In this document: positions 14,793 to 22,911 of the stretch, one piece after another | How positions within the stretch are numbered: the stretch's first letter is position 1 | How the letters are laid out: every line of letters starts with the position of its first letter | Translations under genes and position numbers: made by a program | Assembly: GCA_964384965.1 (NCBI GenBank) | Contig: CAYLLR010000006.1 | Span: 1 to 23,623 of the forward strand | Direction: 5' to 3' | Length of the DNA stretch: 23,623 nucleotides | Origin: GW2011-AR1 sp964384965 | Lineage (GTDB): Archaea > Nanobdellota > Nanobdellia > Pacearchaeales > GW2011-AR1 | The notes under the pieces: generated by a model | Database searches by the model: none | What the model was told of the DNA's origin: nothing | What the model saw: the letters and a program-made list of their open reading frames with translations, nothing else

Positions 14793-14800
14793 AAAAAAAA
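14793..14800 (-). terminator. T8 tract between surface-protein gene and UDG start
   Basis: On the minus strand eight T stand directly before the UDG ATG, about 20 bases after the surface-protein stop. They could end that transcript, while UDG starts from its own TATA box at the junction. Confidence 0.25.
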
Positions 14801-14810
14801 GAGATAGAAG

Positions 14811-14820
14811 ATTAAATAAT
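14811..14820 (-). promoter_or_regulatory. TATA-like box of the UDG gene
   Basis: On the minus strand this reads ATTATTTAAT, centred 26 bases before the ATG at 14789 and 23 before the one at 14792. It sits immediately after the surface-protein stop. Confidence 0.4.
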
Positions 14821-17649
14821 TTACTTTTTAAATTTCCTTATTAGATAGACTGCAAATCCTATCAAAAGAAGTGCAATTATTATTTTTAACCAAACCCCAG
14901 ATAAATTATCTGACGAAGAGAAAGATGTGGAATTATTTTTATTTGTAGTTCCATTTTTCAGAGAAATAGAATTATTTACGAGAACGGGTTTTTCTGCAAT
15001 TGCAAAATAACTAAATGAAGTCAAAGTTACATTATAATAATAATCATTCGAATCTTCACTGATATAAAGAGTATTTAATTCCCTCCAATTTTTAGAAGTC
15101 TCATTAAATTTATAAACTGAAACCTTTTCTTTCGAAAGTCCATTTTTAGTCGCCCAAGATTTATTTATCTTAAAAGTTACCACCGCATTATCAAGAACCC
15201 CCTCCAAATTTGTCGTTTTTATATGAATATATTGGTAAACCTTTCCTGATTTATTTACCGACACCCCAGAAGGTTTTTCGTCATATTTTGTGACTACAAT
15301 TTTGACGTTACTTGCATTCTTTTTAACTTTAAATTGTATTTCTTTAATCCCAACACTCTCCTCAAAATTTTTCATGACCGCCCCTTTTCCTAAAACAATC
15401 TTATTCCAACTAAAAGATTTGCTTTTTTTAGATTGGGAAGTTATAGTAGTGGTTCCTCCTCCACCTCCTCCACTGGAAGTTGTCGTCGTTGTTGTCGTTG
15501 TTGTCGTGGTTGTGCATTCATTTCCAATACAAGTCCCCTCAATATTTAAACCCGTTCCCGAGAAGTGAGGAATTCTTAAATACAAAAGATTTAAAGAGAT
15601 ATCAAGAGTACAAGGATTTGTTGAATTTGTACTATTATCTTTCCCATCCCCGATAACACATTCGGTTCCACTCAAGAGAGGTTCCCACTGAGAATATGCG
15701 GCACTATAGTCTGCTAAATTTTGAACCTCACTTACATTTTGAGAAGAATTCCAAACAGAAACCCAACTATCTCCAGAAGTCGTATCATATAAATTGCCCA
15801 TTGAAATATTTATCCCCGAACTTTCATTCAAAACACTCTCATTATAAGGGATGGTAGCATAAACATATTCATAAGTTTCAGGACCCGTCGAACCAAATTT
15901 CCACAATTGGTCAAAAGCGCTGGCATTACTTGAATCATTAGTGGCTCCACTCCCAAAATCTGCAGGAGGAGCATTAGATTGCCTTAAATTCACTCCAACA
16001 TACATAACAGAAGTATTTGTAGAAATATCTGTCATTTTTACATTTGCTTTTCCAAGCATCATAACTTTAAAGGATGTTTTGCCCACATCCGAAGCACTCG
16101 CATTTGAAAAATCAACTAATAAGCAACCTGAATCTGGATTTGGAACATCACACGAATTATTATAATAATCATACATTTCAACTTTCATTGTCCCCACCAA
16201 ATCTTCACCAGGATTCCCGGCTTCTCTTCTTTCAAAATTATTTAAGGTTATATTGAAAGTACTCGTTGACTCTAAATTGGAAGAAGTTAATTTCTTTGAT
16301 TTGGGAGACGTTCCCATTGAAAAAATATTTAAATTTCCGGTAGTCCCATTTATAATTGGAATATTTATCATTGCCCCCCCGGATTCAGAAGTCGGAGAAT
16401 AAGTCCATTTGTAAGTATTTCCATTTGGATAGCTCAAACTAACCTCTGAAAAAAGCCCCCTTGGCTGTCCAGATTGAGAAATATTAAAAGCCACCAATTT
16501 TGTAGGAATTGAAATAAGATTCCCATTAAAGCTTGTAATATTAAAAGCACTATTTGAGCCATACATTGTTGTGGAATTTATATTTTCAAGAGATATTGAA
16601 GAATTCCCCAAATAAGCTGTTACATTCGCGACATTTGCGTAATAGTTTGTACCCTTAGTCCCGAAAAACATAAGCAAGGTTTCAATTCCAAATTCTCCTC
16701 CCGGAACAGTTACATTAAATTGCCCAGTATTATTATCATAAGAATCATTTCCTGCCCCTACAAAACTTCCAATATTTGTAAAAGCCCCTCCCTGCCCAGC
16801 GTAAATTCTATTTCCGGGTTCAATTAAATAATTCACCCCACTAAATTGGGTATAATTCAAAACTCCAGAAGAATTAAAAAATCCTGTTACTCTAACAAAA
16901 CTAATGCTCCCATTAATGCTACAAGAAGCAACATCTCCCATAGAATATTTCGTCGAATTTAAATCACAAGTTACATTATCATAAACTTTATCCGGACCAA
17001 AACCAATTCCCATTGGGGGAAGCATCTCCCCAAAAACGCTAAATGAATAGTTCGCTGTGGTGTTCCTTTTGTCTGCATAAAGCGGAAGGTAGATTAAATT
17101 ATCAATAAATGTTTGATTTTCCGAAGAAGCAGACATATAGTTCCCAAATTCTCCATCCGTAACACTAATTCCCCTTCCAATTAATTGGGAAGCATTTGTA
17201 GAATTATAAACAGTTATATTTATTCCAATTGCGGGTTCTAAAAAAACATCCGAACCGGATATCCCTTCTTCAAAAATATCCGCAGGAAAATAAGGTAAAA
17301 CAGGACCGATATAATTAATCTTCCCGGAAGAATCATTTAATTTTATATCAAGGGCATAAAAAGTATCTGTTGCATTAGCCCCATTATTTGGAATTATACT
17401 ATCACTCCCATTACTTATGTTATTGATATAAACAACTCCCTCAGAATTAGACAAATTTGAAAATGAATTAAAAAGGACGGGACCCTCATTCCCCAAGAAC
17501 ATTGCATACTGTGTCAAAGTTAAATTCGCTCCATTCACAGCCGTCCCATTCTGATATTTTAAACTAACATTAAAATTAAAAGCTGAAACAGAAAAGGAAA
17601 AAATAATAAAAACAAAAACAAGAAGAAATATTTTATTTTTAATCACCAT
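14821..17649 (-). CDS. Large secreted, membrane-anchored surface protein with PGF-pre-PGF-like domain
   Basis: A 942-residue extracellular protein. Residues 1-23 form a signal peptide (basic start, hydrophobic run, likely cut after VSA). The ectodomain is rich in Asn, Ser and Thr with dozens of N-x-S/T sequons, typical of N-glycosylated archaeal surface proteins. A linker of 12 Thr (713-724), SS and six Gly (727-732) precedes a domain resembling the PGF-pre-PGF family (SWNKIVLGKGAVM, KVYQYIHIKT, VTFKINKSWATKNG, then FSYFAIAEKP). A single C-terminal membrane helix (about 916-935) ends in RKFKK. No clear PGF sorting motif is visible, so anchoring is by the helix. It may be an S-layer-like or adhesion protein; the N-terminal ~700 residues are not recognised. 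Confidence 0.82.
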   Translation of the reverse strand: MVIKNKIFLLVFVFIIFSFSVSAFNFNVSLKYQNGTAVNGANLTLTQYAMFLGNEGPVLFNSFSNLSNSEGVVYINNISNGSDSIIPNNGANATDTFYALDIKLNDSSGKINYIGPVLPYFPADIFEEGISGSDVFLEPAIGINITVYNSTNASQLIGRGISVTDGEFGNYMSASSENQTFIDNLIYLPLYADKRNTTANYSFSVFGEMLPPMGIGFGPDKVYDNVTCDLNSTKYSMGDVASCSINGSISFVRVTGFFNSSGVLNYTQFSGVNYLIEPGNRIYAGQGGAFTNIGSFVGAGNDSYDNNTGQFNVTVPGGEFGIETLLMFFGTKGTNYYANVANVTAYLGNSSISLENINSTTMYGSNSAFNITSFNGNLISIPTKLVAFNISQSGQPRGLFSEVSLSYPNGNTYKWTYSPTSESGGAMINIPIINGTTGNLNIFSMGTSPKSKKLTSSNLESTSTFNITLNNFERREAGNPGEDLVGTMKVEMYDYYNNSCDVPNPDSGCLLVDFSNASASDVGKTSFKVMMLGKANVKMTDISTNTSVMYVGVNLRQSNAPPADFGSGATNDSSNASAFDQLWKFGSTGPETYEYVYATIPYNESVLNESSGINISMGNLYDTTSGDSWVSVWNSSQNVSEVQNLADYSAAYSQWEPLLSGTECVIGDGKDNSTNSTNPCTLDISLNLLYLRIPHFSGTGLNIEGTCIGNECTTTTTTTTTTTTSSGGGGGGTTTITSQSKKSKSFSWNKIVLGKGAVMKNFEESVGIKEIQFKVKKNASNVKIVVTKYDEKPSGVSVNKSGKVYQYIHIKTTNLEGVLDNAVVTFKINKSWATKNGLSKEKVSVYKFNETSKNWRELNTLYISEDSNDYYYNVTLTSFSYFAIAEKPVLVNNSISLKNGTTNKNNSTSFSSSDNLSGVWLKIIIALLLIGFAVYLIRKFKK
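15451..15513 (-). repeat. Low-complexity triplet tract encoding Gly6 and Thr12
   Basis: On the minus strand ACN codons run from 15513 to 15478 (12 Thr, ACA and ACG mixed), then two Ser codons, then six GGN codons at about 15468-15451. Imperfect triplet repeats like this can change in length by replication slippage, which here would alter linker length in frame. Confidence 0.7.
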
Positions 17650-17677
17650 TTTATAATAAAAAACGCACGAAAAAGAA

Positions 17678-17690
17678 CTATATAAATATG
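17678..17690 (-). promoter_or_regulatory. TATA-like box of the surface-protein gene
   Basis: On the minus strand this reads CATATTTATATAG, centred about 35 bases before the ATG at 17649. A leader of about 8 bases is predicted, a little longer than for other genes here. Confidence 0.5.
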
Positions 17691-17729
17691 CTCTTTTAAA
17701 GTTTAAAATTAAACATCACCTATCCAAAT

Positions 17730-17740
17730 CTTTTTAAATG
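17730..17740 (+). promoter_or_regulatory. TATA-like box of ndk
   Basis: The site CTTTTTAAATG is centred 25 bases before the ATG at 17760, supporting that start over GTG 17745. Confidence 0.5.
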
Positions 17741-17759
17741 AATTGTGATTTTAACGAAA

Positions 17760-18206
17760 ATGGAAAGGACTTTAGTTTTAATCAAACCAGATGGGGTAAT
17801 AAAAGGACTTACAGGCCAGATTATTTTTGAACTTGAAAGAGTTAATCTAAAAATGATTGGGTTAAAACTTGTAAATGTAAAAAAAGAATTGGCCGAAAAA
17901 CATTATGAAGAGCACAGAGAAAAGCCCTTTTTTGAAAAATTGATAAAACATCTTACAGGAGAATTTCATAACAACGCAAATGTTGTAGCAATTGTCTATA
18001 AGGGAGAAAATGCGGTTCAAAAGATAAGGAAACTCGCCGGAAAAACATTTCCTGAAGATGCAGAATTTTGCTCAATACGGGGAAAATATGGGAGACACAA
18101 TCAAAAAACAGACTGTGTTGAAAATGTGATTCATGCATCAGACTCCCAAGAATCCGCAAAAAGAGAAATCTCTCTTTGGTTTAAAGAAGGCGAATTAATA
18201 GAATAA
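17760..18206 (+). CDS. ndk: Nucleoside diphosphate kinase
   Basis: Ndk transfers the gamma phosphate from ATP to NDPs through a phospho-His, balancing NTP and dNTP pools. The N terminus MERTLVLIKPDGVIKGLTGQ is canonical. The catalytic His lies in NVIHASDSQESAKREISLWF (family NxIHGSDS, with Ala for Gly). RGKYGRH precedes it. Relative to many bacterial enzymes there is an archaeal-type insertion around GKYGRHNQKTDCVENV. Length is 148 residues. A GTG at 17745 would add five residues but disagrees with TATA spacing and the family start. Confidence 0.96.
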   Translation: MERTLVLIKPDGVIKGLTGQIIFELERVNLKMIGLKLVNVKKELAEKHYEEHREKPFFEKLIKHLTGEFHNNANVVAIVYKGENAVQKIRKLAGKTFPEDAEFCSIRGKYGRHNQKTDCVENVIHASDSQESAKREISLWFKEGELIE

Positions 18207-18236
18207 ATTTAAAACATAATATTCAAACCCAATAAT

Positions 18237-18246
18237 CTTTAAATTC
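18237..18246 (+). promoter_or_regulatory. TATA-like box of the lytic transglycosylase gene
   Basis: The site CTTTAAATTC is centred 26 bases before the ATG at 18267, the same layout as host housekeeping genes. Confidence 0.5.
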
Positions 18247-18266
18247 TTCTAAGAAATTATAAACAA

Positions 18267-19682
18267 ATGAAGTTTAAAAAAATTTTATCTAATATTTTAA
18301 TTGGTGGTTACATTATTGCGGGTTGTTCCCAAATTCCAAAAGTTCAAAAAAAAATCATTCCCTTAAAGGAAACAATCAAACCAGATACAATAAAAATTTA
18401 TGTCCCGGATACAACAAAGATAAATCCTTTAGATACCCTTAAAGGAAAAAGTGCATATCTGAAAGCCAAAGAATTTTATGAGAACGCCCAAAGAATCTAT
18501 TCCCAAGGTTATGATGACTCTTCAAAAATATTTTTTAGCAAAGCAACTAAACTTTTATCCCAATCTGGAATATCTTCAAAAGAATGGGATTTTATAGACC
18601 CTTTGGAAATTTTAAACAATTTGGAAATGTATCGAAAATTAAATGGAAATGAACACGGAAATGGTATTGTAGTTACATCTAAAGAAATCCAGGAGGTAAT
18701 TAATACTGAAAAGGGTGCTTCAATTGGCAAAAAATTTGCAAAAAAAATTGCATATAACGAAAAGGTTTTGGAAACAAAACAAAAAAAATGGTTTTTAAAA
18801 ACTCTAGAAAAATTTTTACAATATGAGCCTTTTCTTGATTCACTGCTCAAAGAAAAAAATCTTCCGGAAATTTTCAAATACTCCTACCCCATCGAAAGTG
18901 GGATGGAAACAAAAATTCGCTCGAGAGCAGGAGCAGTGGGAATTGCACAATGGATGAAAGGATCTGCAAGACTTTGGAATCTTAAAATTGAAACTTATTA
19001 TGACGAAAGACTTGATCCTTTAAAGGCAATCCCTTCTTCACTCGATTACTTAAAATATCTTTATTCATATTATGATGATGCCGACCTTGCAATAGCAGCA
19101 TATAATTGGGGTAATGCGAGAATACTCCGAGCATTAAACCAAACAAATTCCACAAATTATAATGAGCTTCTTAATAAGTGGATGCTTCCAAAAGAAACCG
19201 AAAACCACCTTCCAAGAATCCACGCATTTAGAAATTTAGCAAAAAAAACAAAAATAAACAACCCCAAAAAGGACCCAATACTTGAAAACCTTCTTACAAA
19301 AAACTTTGACGAAATTGTCCTTAAGGAACAAACAAGCATGAAACTCATGGCAAGAATTTTAGGGGTTTCTCTAAAAGATTTCAAAAAATACAATCCCTCC
19401 TATCCGATGAGAAATACTCCAAAGAACAAGATAAATCAAGAATATAACTACGTAATAAGAATCCCAAAAGGAAAAGAAACTGAATTCCTTGAAAAACTTT
19501 CAAAAGTTAAAAATAGGGTTGAAAAATATTCCACCAGAATTTATAAAATAAGAAAAGGAGATACCTTGGGGGAAATTGCTTTAAAATTTGGAGTTAGACT
19601 TTATGATCTAAAAAGAATTAATGGTTACCCCAACCCCAAAAGATTAAGGCCCGGAAAAAAACTAAAAATCCCCTTAAAATAA
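18267..19682 (+). CDS. MltD-like lytic transglycosylase, lipoprotein, with LysM domain
   Basis: This 471-residue protein has a bacterial-type design. Residues 1-20 form a short signal with lipobox IIAGC (Cys20). A linker and helical region (about 60-195) follow. The SLT/GH23 domain (about 196-300) contains LPEIFKYSYPIESGMETKIR with the catalytic Glu210 in the ES motif, SRAGAVGIAQWM (219-230), DERLDPLKAIPSSLDYLKYL and AIAAYNWGNARILRAL. After a degenerate LysM-like stretch (about 345-400), a clear LysM domain closes the protein: YKIRKGDTLGEIALKFGV to LRPGKKLKIPL (426-470). The order SLT then LysM matches MltD. The enzyme cleaves the MurNAc-GlcNAc bond of peptidoglycan, which archaea lack, so the target is presumably bacterial. 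Base composition and promoter look native. Confidence 0.92.
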   Translation: MKFKKILSNILIGGYIIAGCSQIPKVQKKIIPLKETIKPDTIKIYVPDTTKINPLDTLKGKSAYLKAKEFYENAQRIYSQGYDDSSKIFFSKATKLLSQSGISSKEWDFIDPLEILNNLEMYRKLNGNEHGNGIVVTSKEIQEVINTEKGASIGKKFAKKIAYNEKVLETKQKKWFLKTLEKFLQYEPFLDSLLKEKNLPEIFKYSYPIESGMETKIRSRAGAVGIAQWMKGSARLWNLKIETYYDERLDPLKAIPSSLDYLKYLYSYYDDADLAIAAYNWGNARILRALNQTNSTNYNELLNKWMLPKETENHLPRIHAFRNLAKKTKINNPKKDPILENLLTKNFDEIVLKEQTSMKLMARILGVSLKDFKKYNPSYPMRNTPKNKINQEYNYVIRIPKGKETEFLEKLSKVKNRVEKYSTRIYKIRKGDTLGEIALKFGVRLYDLKRINGYPNPKRLRPGKKLKIPLK

Positions 19683-19758
19683 TTTATTAAATTTATAATT
19701 AATTCGAAATTATAAACCTCATTATAAATTTCTCGAGAAATTCTTTCAAAAAACTTTT

Positions 19759-20793
19759 TTAAATTTTGTCTGCTATCCCATGAGTTGTAACATAATAAAT
19801 TGCCTCTCCGTCAGGCAAATTAGGACTATCAATTAATTTTGCAACACGAGAACCTTGTTTTGCCCTTCTCAAATAAAGCCTATAAGTAGAAGCGTGTCCA
19901 ACAATATTCCCCCCAATTGCAGTTGTTGGATCTCCAAACATTTGTGCAGGATTGGACATTACCTGATTTGTAACATAAACTGCCAAATTATAAGTTTCTG
20001 CAATTCTCATTAATTCGTGCATATACCTATTTAATTTTTGCTGCCTATCTGCAAGTTGTCCTCTCCCAGAAAATTCAGCCCTAAAATGAGCAGTTAAAGA
20101 ATCAATCACAATTAACTTTATTGGTTCCCCCGATTTAATCATTTCTCCAATTTTTTCCAAAAGAAGCATCTGATGATCTGAATTAAATGCTCTTGCAACA
20201 AGAATATTCTTTAAAACCATCTCTGGATTTGCCTCAATACCTTCTGCAATTTGGGCAATCCTTTGAGGCCTAAATGTCCCTTCAGTATCAATATAAACGG
20301 CTTTTCCTCCTGCCCCTCCTTTTTCGGGAGGTAACTGGACTCCTACCGCTAAGGAAAGACCTAACTGAGTTTTTCCAGAACCGTAAGCACCAAATGCCTC
20401 AGTTATCGCCCTTGATTCAACACCTCTTCCTCCCAAAAGTTCGTCAAGATTTTTACTTCCAGTAGTAATATAAGAAATATTTGCCCTTTTCTTGGCAAAT
20501 TCCATCCCGTCACTAAAACCCAACTCCAGCATATTTCGTGACGCCTGAATTGCTTTTCTTGCAACGGCACTGCTTACTCCTGCAGCGTCGGATAAAGAAG
20601 CCGGACTCATCACCGCCAACCCCATTAAATCAAAAATTCCTGCATTTTCAAGCTTTACCAAAGCAGCAGGGCCAATCCCGGGTAAATCGGTTAACTCAGG
20701 GGCCTTTTCCCCCTTCTTTTCAATCTTTTTTTTGGGTAGCTCTTCTTCAAGAACTGCCTTTTTAATTTCCTTTACTTCTTTTTTTGAAACCAT
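19759..20793 (-). CDS. radA: DNA repair and recombination protein RadA
   Basis: RadA is the archaeal RecA/Rad51 recombinase, which forms filaments on single-stranded DNA and exchanges strands. A charged N-terminal segment (1-35) precedes the helix-hairpin-helix domain (TDLPGIGPAALVKLENAGI). The ATPase core has Walker A GAYGSGKT (135-142), YIDTEGTFRPQRIAQIAEG, Walker B LIVIDSLTAHFR, loop region SGRGQLADRQQKLNRYMHEL and VYVTNQVMSNPAQMFGD. The ATG at 20793 (MVSKKEVKE) is chosen: it has a TATA box 24 bases upstream, and the 23 extra hydrophobic residues of the longer frame do not belong to the family. The product has 344 residues. It lies near RPA, its single-strand partner. Confidence 0.96.
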   Translation of the reverse strand: MVSKKEVKEIKKAVLEEELPKKKIEKKGEKAPELTDLPGIGPAALVKLENAGIFDLMGLAVMSPASLSDAAGVSSAVARKAIQASRNMLELGFSDGMEFAKKRANISYITTGSKNLDELLGGRGVESRAITEAFGAYGSGKTQLGLSLAVGVQLPPEKGGAGGKAVYIDTEGTFRPQRIAQIAEGIEANPEMVLKNILVARAFNSDHQMLLLEKIGEMIKSGEPIKLIVIDSLTAHFRAEFSGRGQLADRQQKLNRYMHELMRIAETYNLAVYVTNQVMSNPAQMFGDPTTAIGGNIVGHASTYRLYLRRAKQGSRVAKLIDSPNLPDGEAIYYVTTHGIADKI

Positions 20794-20811
20794 ACAAGAC
20801 AAAAACAGCAT

Positions 20812-20822
20812 CCATTTATAAG
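20812..20822 (-). promoter_or_regulatory. TATA-like box of radA
   Basis: On the minus strand this reads CTTATAAATGG, centred about 24 bases before the ATG at 20793. Confidence 0.5.
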
Positions 20823-20872
20823 TTTTATAACAATTTAGAATATACTTTAAAAATTGTTCCACGAAGAGAAAA

Positions 20873-21328
20873 TTAAAAAGAAAAAAGGAAGGAGAGAATT
20901 AGAAAAAAATCGACCAATAAAAAAATAAAAAATAAAAAACTTTCAATGCTTCCGCCTGTTTTTATAAAACCTTTTATTCTAAATCTGAATGGATAAAATA
21001 GTCTAACCCCTTGTTTTGTGAATATATCTCCAATAAGATGAACTCCATAACCTATAAAAAAACCAAATGCAATTAGGGAAAAATAGATATTTAAAATAAA
21101 ATAAATAACAAACAAAAATAGTAAACTATGCATTATCCCTCTATGTTTTGTAAATGCCGTCAAGACGCGAGAGAAAAACCTTTTACCTAATTTAGAATTA
21201 GACGAATCCATATCTGGAATAAAAACCGAAATCAGCGCCGTGACAAGAAAAATATATGGATTGGCGACTTTCTCCACCAAAAGCAAACTTACAAAAACAA
21301 CTGTGGCGAGATGTGTTTTAATTAGCAT
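20873..21328 (-). CDS. YdjM-like membrane-bound metal-dependent hydrolase family protein
   Basis: A 151-residue polytopic membrane protein resembling the YdjM / LexA-regulated inner-membrane family (predicted metal-dependent hydrolases, function unproven). Putative metal ligands are His6 (KTHLA), IPDMDSSNSKLG (Asp39 and Asp41 in PDMD), KHRGIMHSLL (61-70) and GYGVHLIGDIFTKQGVRLFYPF (93-114). About four or five hydrophobic segments separate these motifs, with one more at the C terminus. The ATG at 21328 lies 26 bases from a TATA box. It lies upstream of radA on the same strand, with 79 bases between them and a separate radA promoter. Confidence 0.82.
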   Translation of the reverse strand: MLIKTHLATVVFVSLLLVEKVANPYIFLVTALISVFIPDMDSSNSKLGKRFFSRVLTAFTKHRGIMHSLLFLFVIYFILNIYFSLIAFGFFIGYGVHLIGDIFTKQGVRLFYPFRFRIKGFIKTGGSIESFLFFIFLLVDFFLILSFLFSF

Positions 21329-21348
21329 AGAAGAAAAAAGGAAAAAGA

Positions 21349-21358
21349 GAATTTAAGC
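21349..21358 (-). promoter_or_regulatory. TATA-like box of the YdjM-like gene
   Basis: On the minus strand this reads GCTTAAATTC, centred 26 bases before the ATG at 21328. Confidence 0.5.
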
Positions 21359-21451
21359 TTATGTGAGTTTTTTGTGTGCCTCCTTAAATCCTCTCAAAAA
21401 CTTTAAATTTATTATATCTATATCCGATAGAAAACTCTCTTTTCCAAACAT
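21359..21451 (-). CDS. Possible 30-residue ORF in the gap between YdjM-like gene and RPA
   Basis: ATG at 21451 opens a frame MFGKESFLSDIDIINLKFLR ending in KEAHKKLT, with a plausible amphipathic composition. No TATA box is found at the usual distance. A GGAGG lies about 20 bases upstream, too far to be convincing. Other frames over the same bases are also open for 24-31 codons, so this is weak evidence for a real small protein. Confidence 0.15.
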   Translation of the reverse strand: MFGKESFLSDIDIINLKFLRGFKEAHKKLT

Positions 21452-21549
21452 AATTCATGAAGATTATAACCCCTCCATAATCCCAAATTCTTCGGTTTTT
21501 TATTAAATTTCATTTTGTCTTCTACCAGAATTTTCTTGAAAACATTTTT

Positions 21550-22473
21550 CTAAACATCCAACTCATCAATTAACCTTTCAACATTAACCTCTTCAATAAA
21601 ATCAACAATTAATTCCGGATTATTAAAATATGAATTTACCCTAACATTTCCTCCAAAGACAAATTCCTTTCCTAAAAGATTTTCTTTTTGAGTCTCCATA
21701 AGTTCCTTATTCTCTTGCTCAGTCAATCCAATTTTTTTAACCATTTCATTAAACAAAACTGCCCTAATATTTTCTGTCCCATCATCTATGACAATATTTA
21801 AAATTCCTCTCTTTTCCCCAGGAACTCCTTTTGCAATTTCCTCCTCAGTCAATTTTTTTCCAGTCTCCAAATTTGCATTAAAAAACCTCAAATCAAAAGC
21901 CTGAACTACAAAAGCCCTCGTATTAACCTTGTCCCCCACGTTAAACTCTCTTATTTCTTTTTTCTTAATTGGTTTTTCAGTCTTAACCTCGGGAAAAGAT
22001 TCATCACTTAATTTTAATTCGGCAAAACTCCCCATATGAACCTCTCCCTGCCTCATATTTCCTGAAAAAACCTCCACCGAAACTCCTTCCTTAATAACCC
22101 CTTCTTCAATCATTTTTATATGGTTTGTATCCCAAAGAACAAGTTTTATATTGGAAGTATCATCCGCAACAATCATATTCACGACTTTTCCTTCATCTCC
22201 CGATTTGGTAATAAATGTCCTAACAGGATAGATAGTTATTACTTTCCCCGTAAAATGCACCTTCCTCATCCCCGGTAAAAGTTCATCAATTTTTAATTTC
22301 TCATTATCAAAAGAAATCCCTAACTCTGCCGCAATAACTTGTAATGCCCCTTCCCGACTAATCAGCCCAGAAAGCTTTGAACGTTTTGCTTCGACCCTCC
22401 TATCAATTTCCTCCTCTTCTATCCCAGAAAGCTTAGACAATTTTCCTAAAATCTTCTCATAACTCCCATCCAT
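21550..22473 (-). CDS. Replication protein A-like single-stranded DNA-binding protein
   Basis: This archaeal RPA homolog coats single-stranded DNA in replication and repair. The N-terminal helical domain (about 1-60) has the familiar LSGIEEEEIDRRVEAKRSKL and LISREGALQVIAAELGI. Two OB folds follow: LPGMRKVHFTGKVITIYPVR with VADDTSNIKLVLWD (about 65-165), and GDKVNTRAFVVQAFDLRFF with NIVIDDGTENIRAVLFN (about 185-300). There is no zinc-finger domain. The ATG at 22473 (MDGSYEKIL) has a TATA box 26 bases upstream; a GTG at 22488 is unlikely. The 307-residue length suits a two-OB archaeal RPA. It diverges from aEF-1 beta. Confidence 0.88.
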   Translation of the reverse strand: MDGSYEKILGKLSKLSGIEEEEIDRRVEAKRSKLSGLISREGALQVIAAELGISFDNEKLKIDELLPGMRKVHFTGKVITIYPVRTFITKSGDEGKVVNMIVADDTSNIKLVLWDTNHIKMIEEGVIKEGVSVEVFSGNMRQGEVHMGSFAELKLSDESFPEVKTEKPIKKKEIREFNVGDKVNTRAFVVQAFDLRFFNANLETGKKLTEEEIAKGVPGEKRGILNIVIDDGTENIRAVLFNEMVKKIGLTEQENKELMETQKENLLGKEFVFGGNVRVNSYFNNPELIVDFIEEVNVERLIDELDV

Positions 22474-22493
22474 CAAGAGAAAAAACACCCTTT

Positions 22494-22503
22494 CTTTTTA
22501 AGC
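22494..22503 (-). promoter_or_regulatory. TATA-like box of the RPA gene
   Basis: On the minus strand this reads GCTTAAAAAG, centred 26 bases before the ATG at 22473. Confidence 0.5.
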
Positions 22504-22554
22504 ATTTTGTAAATTCAAACTAAATAATGGAAAAATCACTTTCAAGGTCCAAAA

Positions 22555-22566
22555 ACTTTTATAAAC
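22555..22566 (+). promoter_or_regulatory. TATA-like box of the aEF-1 beta gene
   Basis: The site ACTTTTATAAAC is centred 26 bases before the ATG at 22587. Confidence 0.55.
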
Positions 22567-22586
22567 TCTCCAAGATTTCATAATTG

Positions 22587-22859
22587 ATGGCGGGAATAAA
22601 TGGAGCAAAATACAAATTGATGCCTTCTTCCCCAGAAATTGATTTAGAAAAAATAAAGGAAGAAGCAAGAAGGATAGTCGAAGAATTTGGAGGAGAAAAT
22701 AAAGAATATTCTGAAGAGTCAATTGCATTTGGATTAAAAGCAGTTATTGTTTTCTTTTTTTATCCTGACAACAAAAATACCGAAGGATTGGAAGAAAAAT
22801 TTTCTTCAATTGAAAATGTAAACTCAGCACAACTTATAGACATGCGAAAAATTGCATAA
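22587..22859 (+). CDS. Elongation factor aEF-1 beta (nucleotide exchange factor)
   Basis: This small factor exchanges GDP for GTP on aEF-1 alpha during elongation. At 90 residues it has the normal archaeal length. Features are the N-terminal strand YKLMPSSPEIDLEKIKEEAR, the central SIAFGLKAVIVFFFYPDN, and the C-terminal LEEKFSSIENVNSAQLIDMR that matches the family's conserved ending (VxSxEVxDxR). The ATG at 22587 is preferred to TTG 22584 from the TATA spacing. Confidence 0.92.
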   Translation: MAGINGAKYKLMPSSPEIDLEKIKEEARRIVEEFGGENKEYSEESIAFGLKAVIVFFFYPDNKNTEGLEEKFSSIENVNSAQLIDMRKIA

Positions 22860-22911
22860 AAATCCTTTAATAAAAATTTTACAAAAATTCCGTTCTTTAA
22901 GAAAATGCTAA

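Noticed and set aside
15290..15568. A plus-strand frame with runs of Val and Pro.
   Set aside because: It is the antisense of the Thr/Gly triplet tract in the surface-protein gene, with no promoter of its own.
20794..20862. A 23-residue hydrophobic N-terminal extension of RadA.
   Set aside because: It overlaps the TATA box, does not fit the family start, and the ATG at 20793 has correct promoter spacing.
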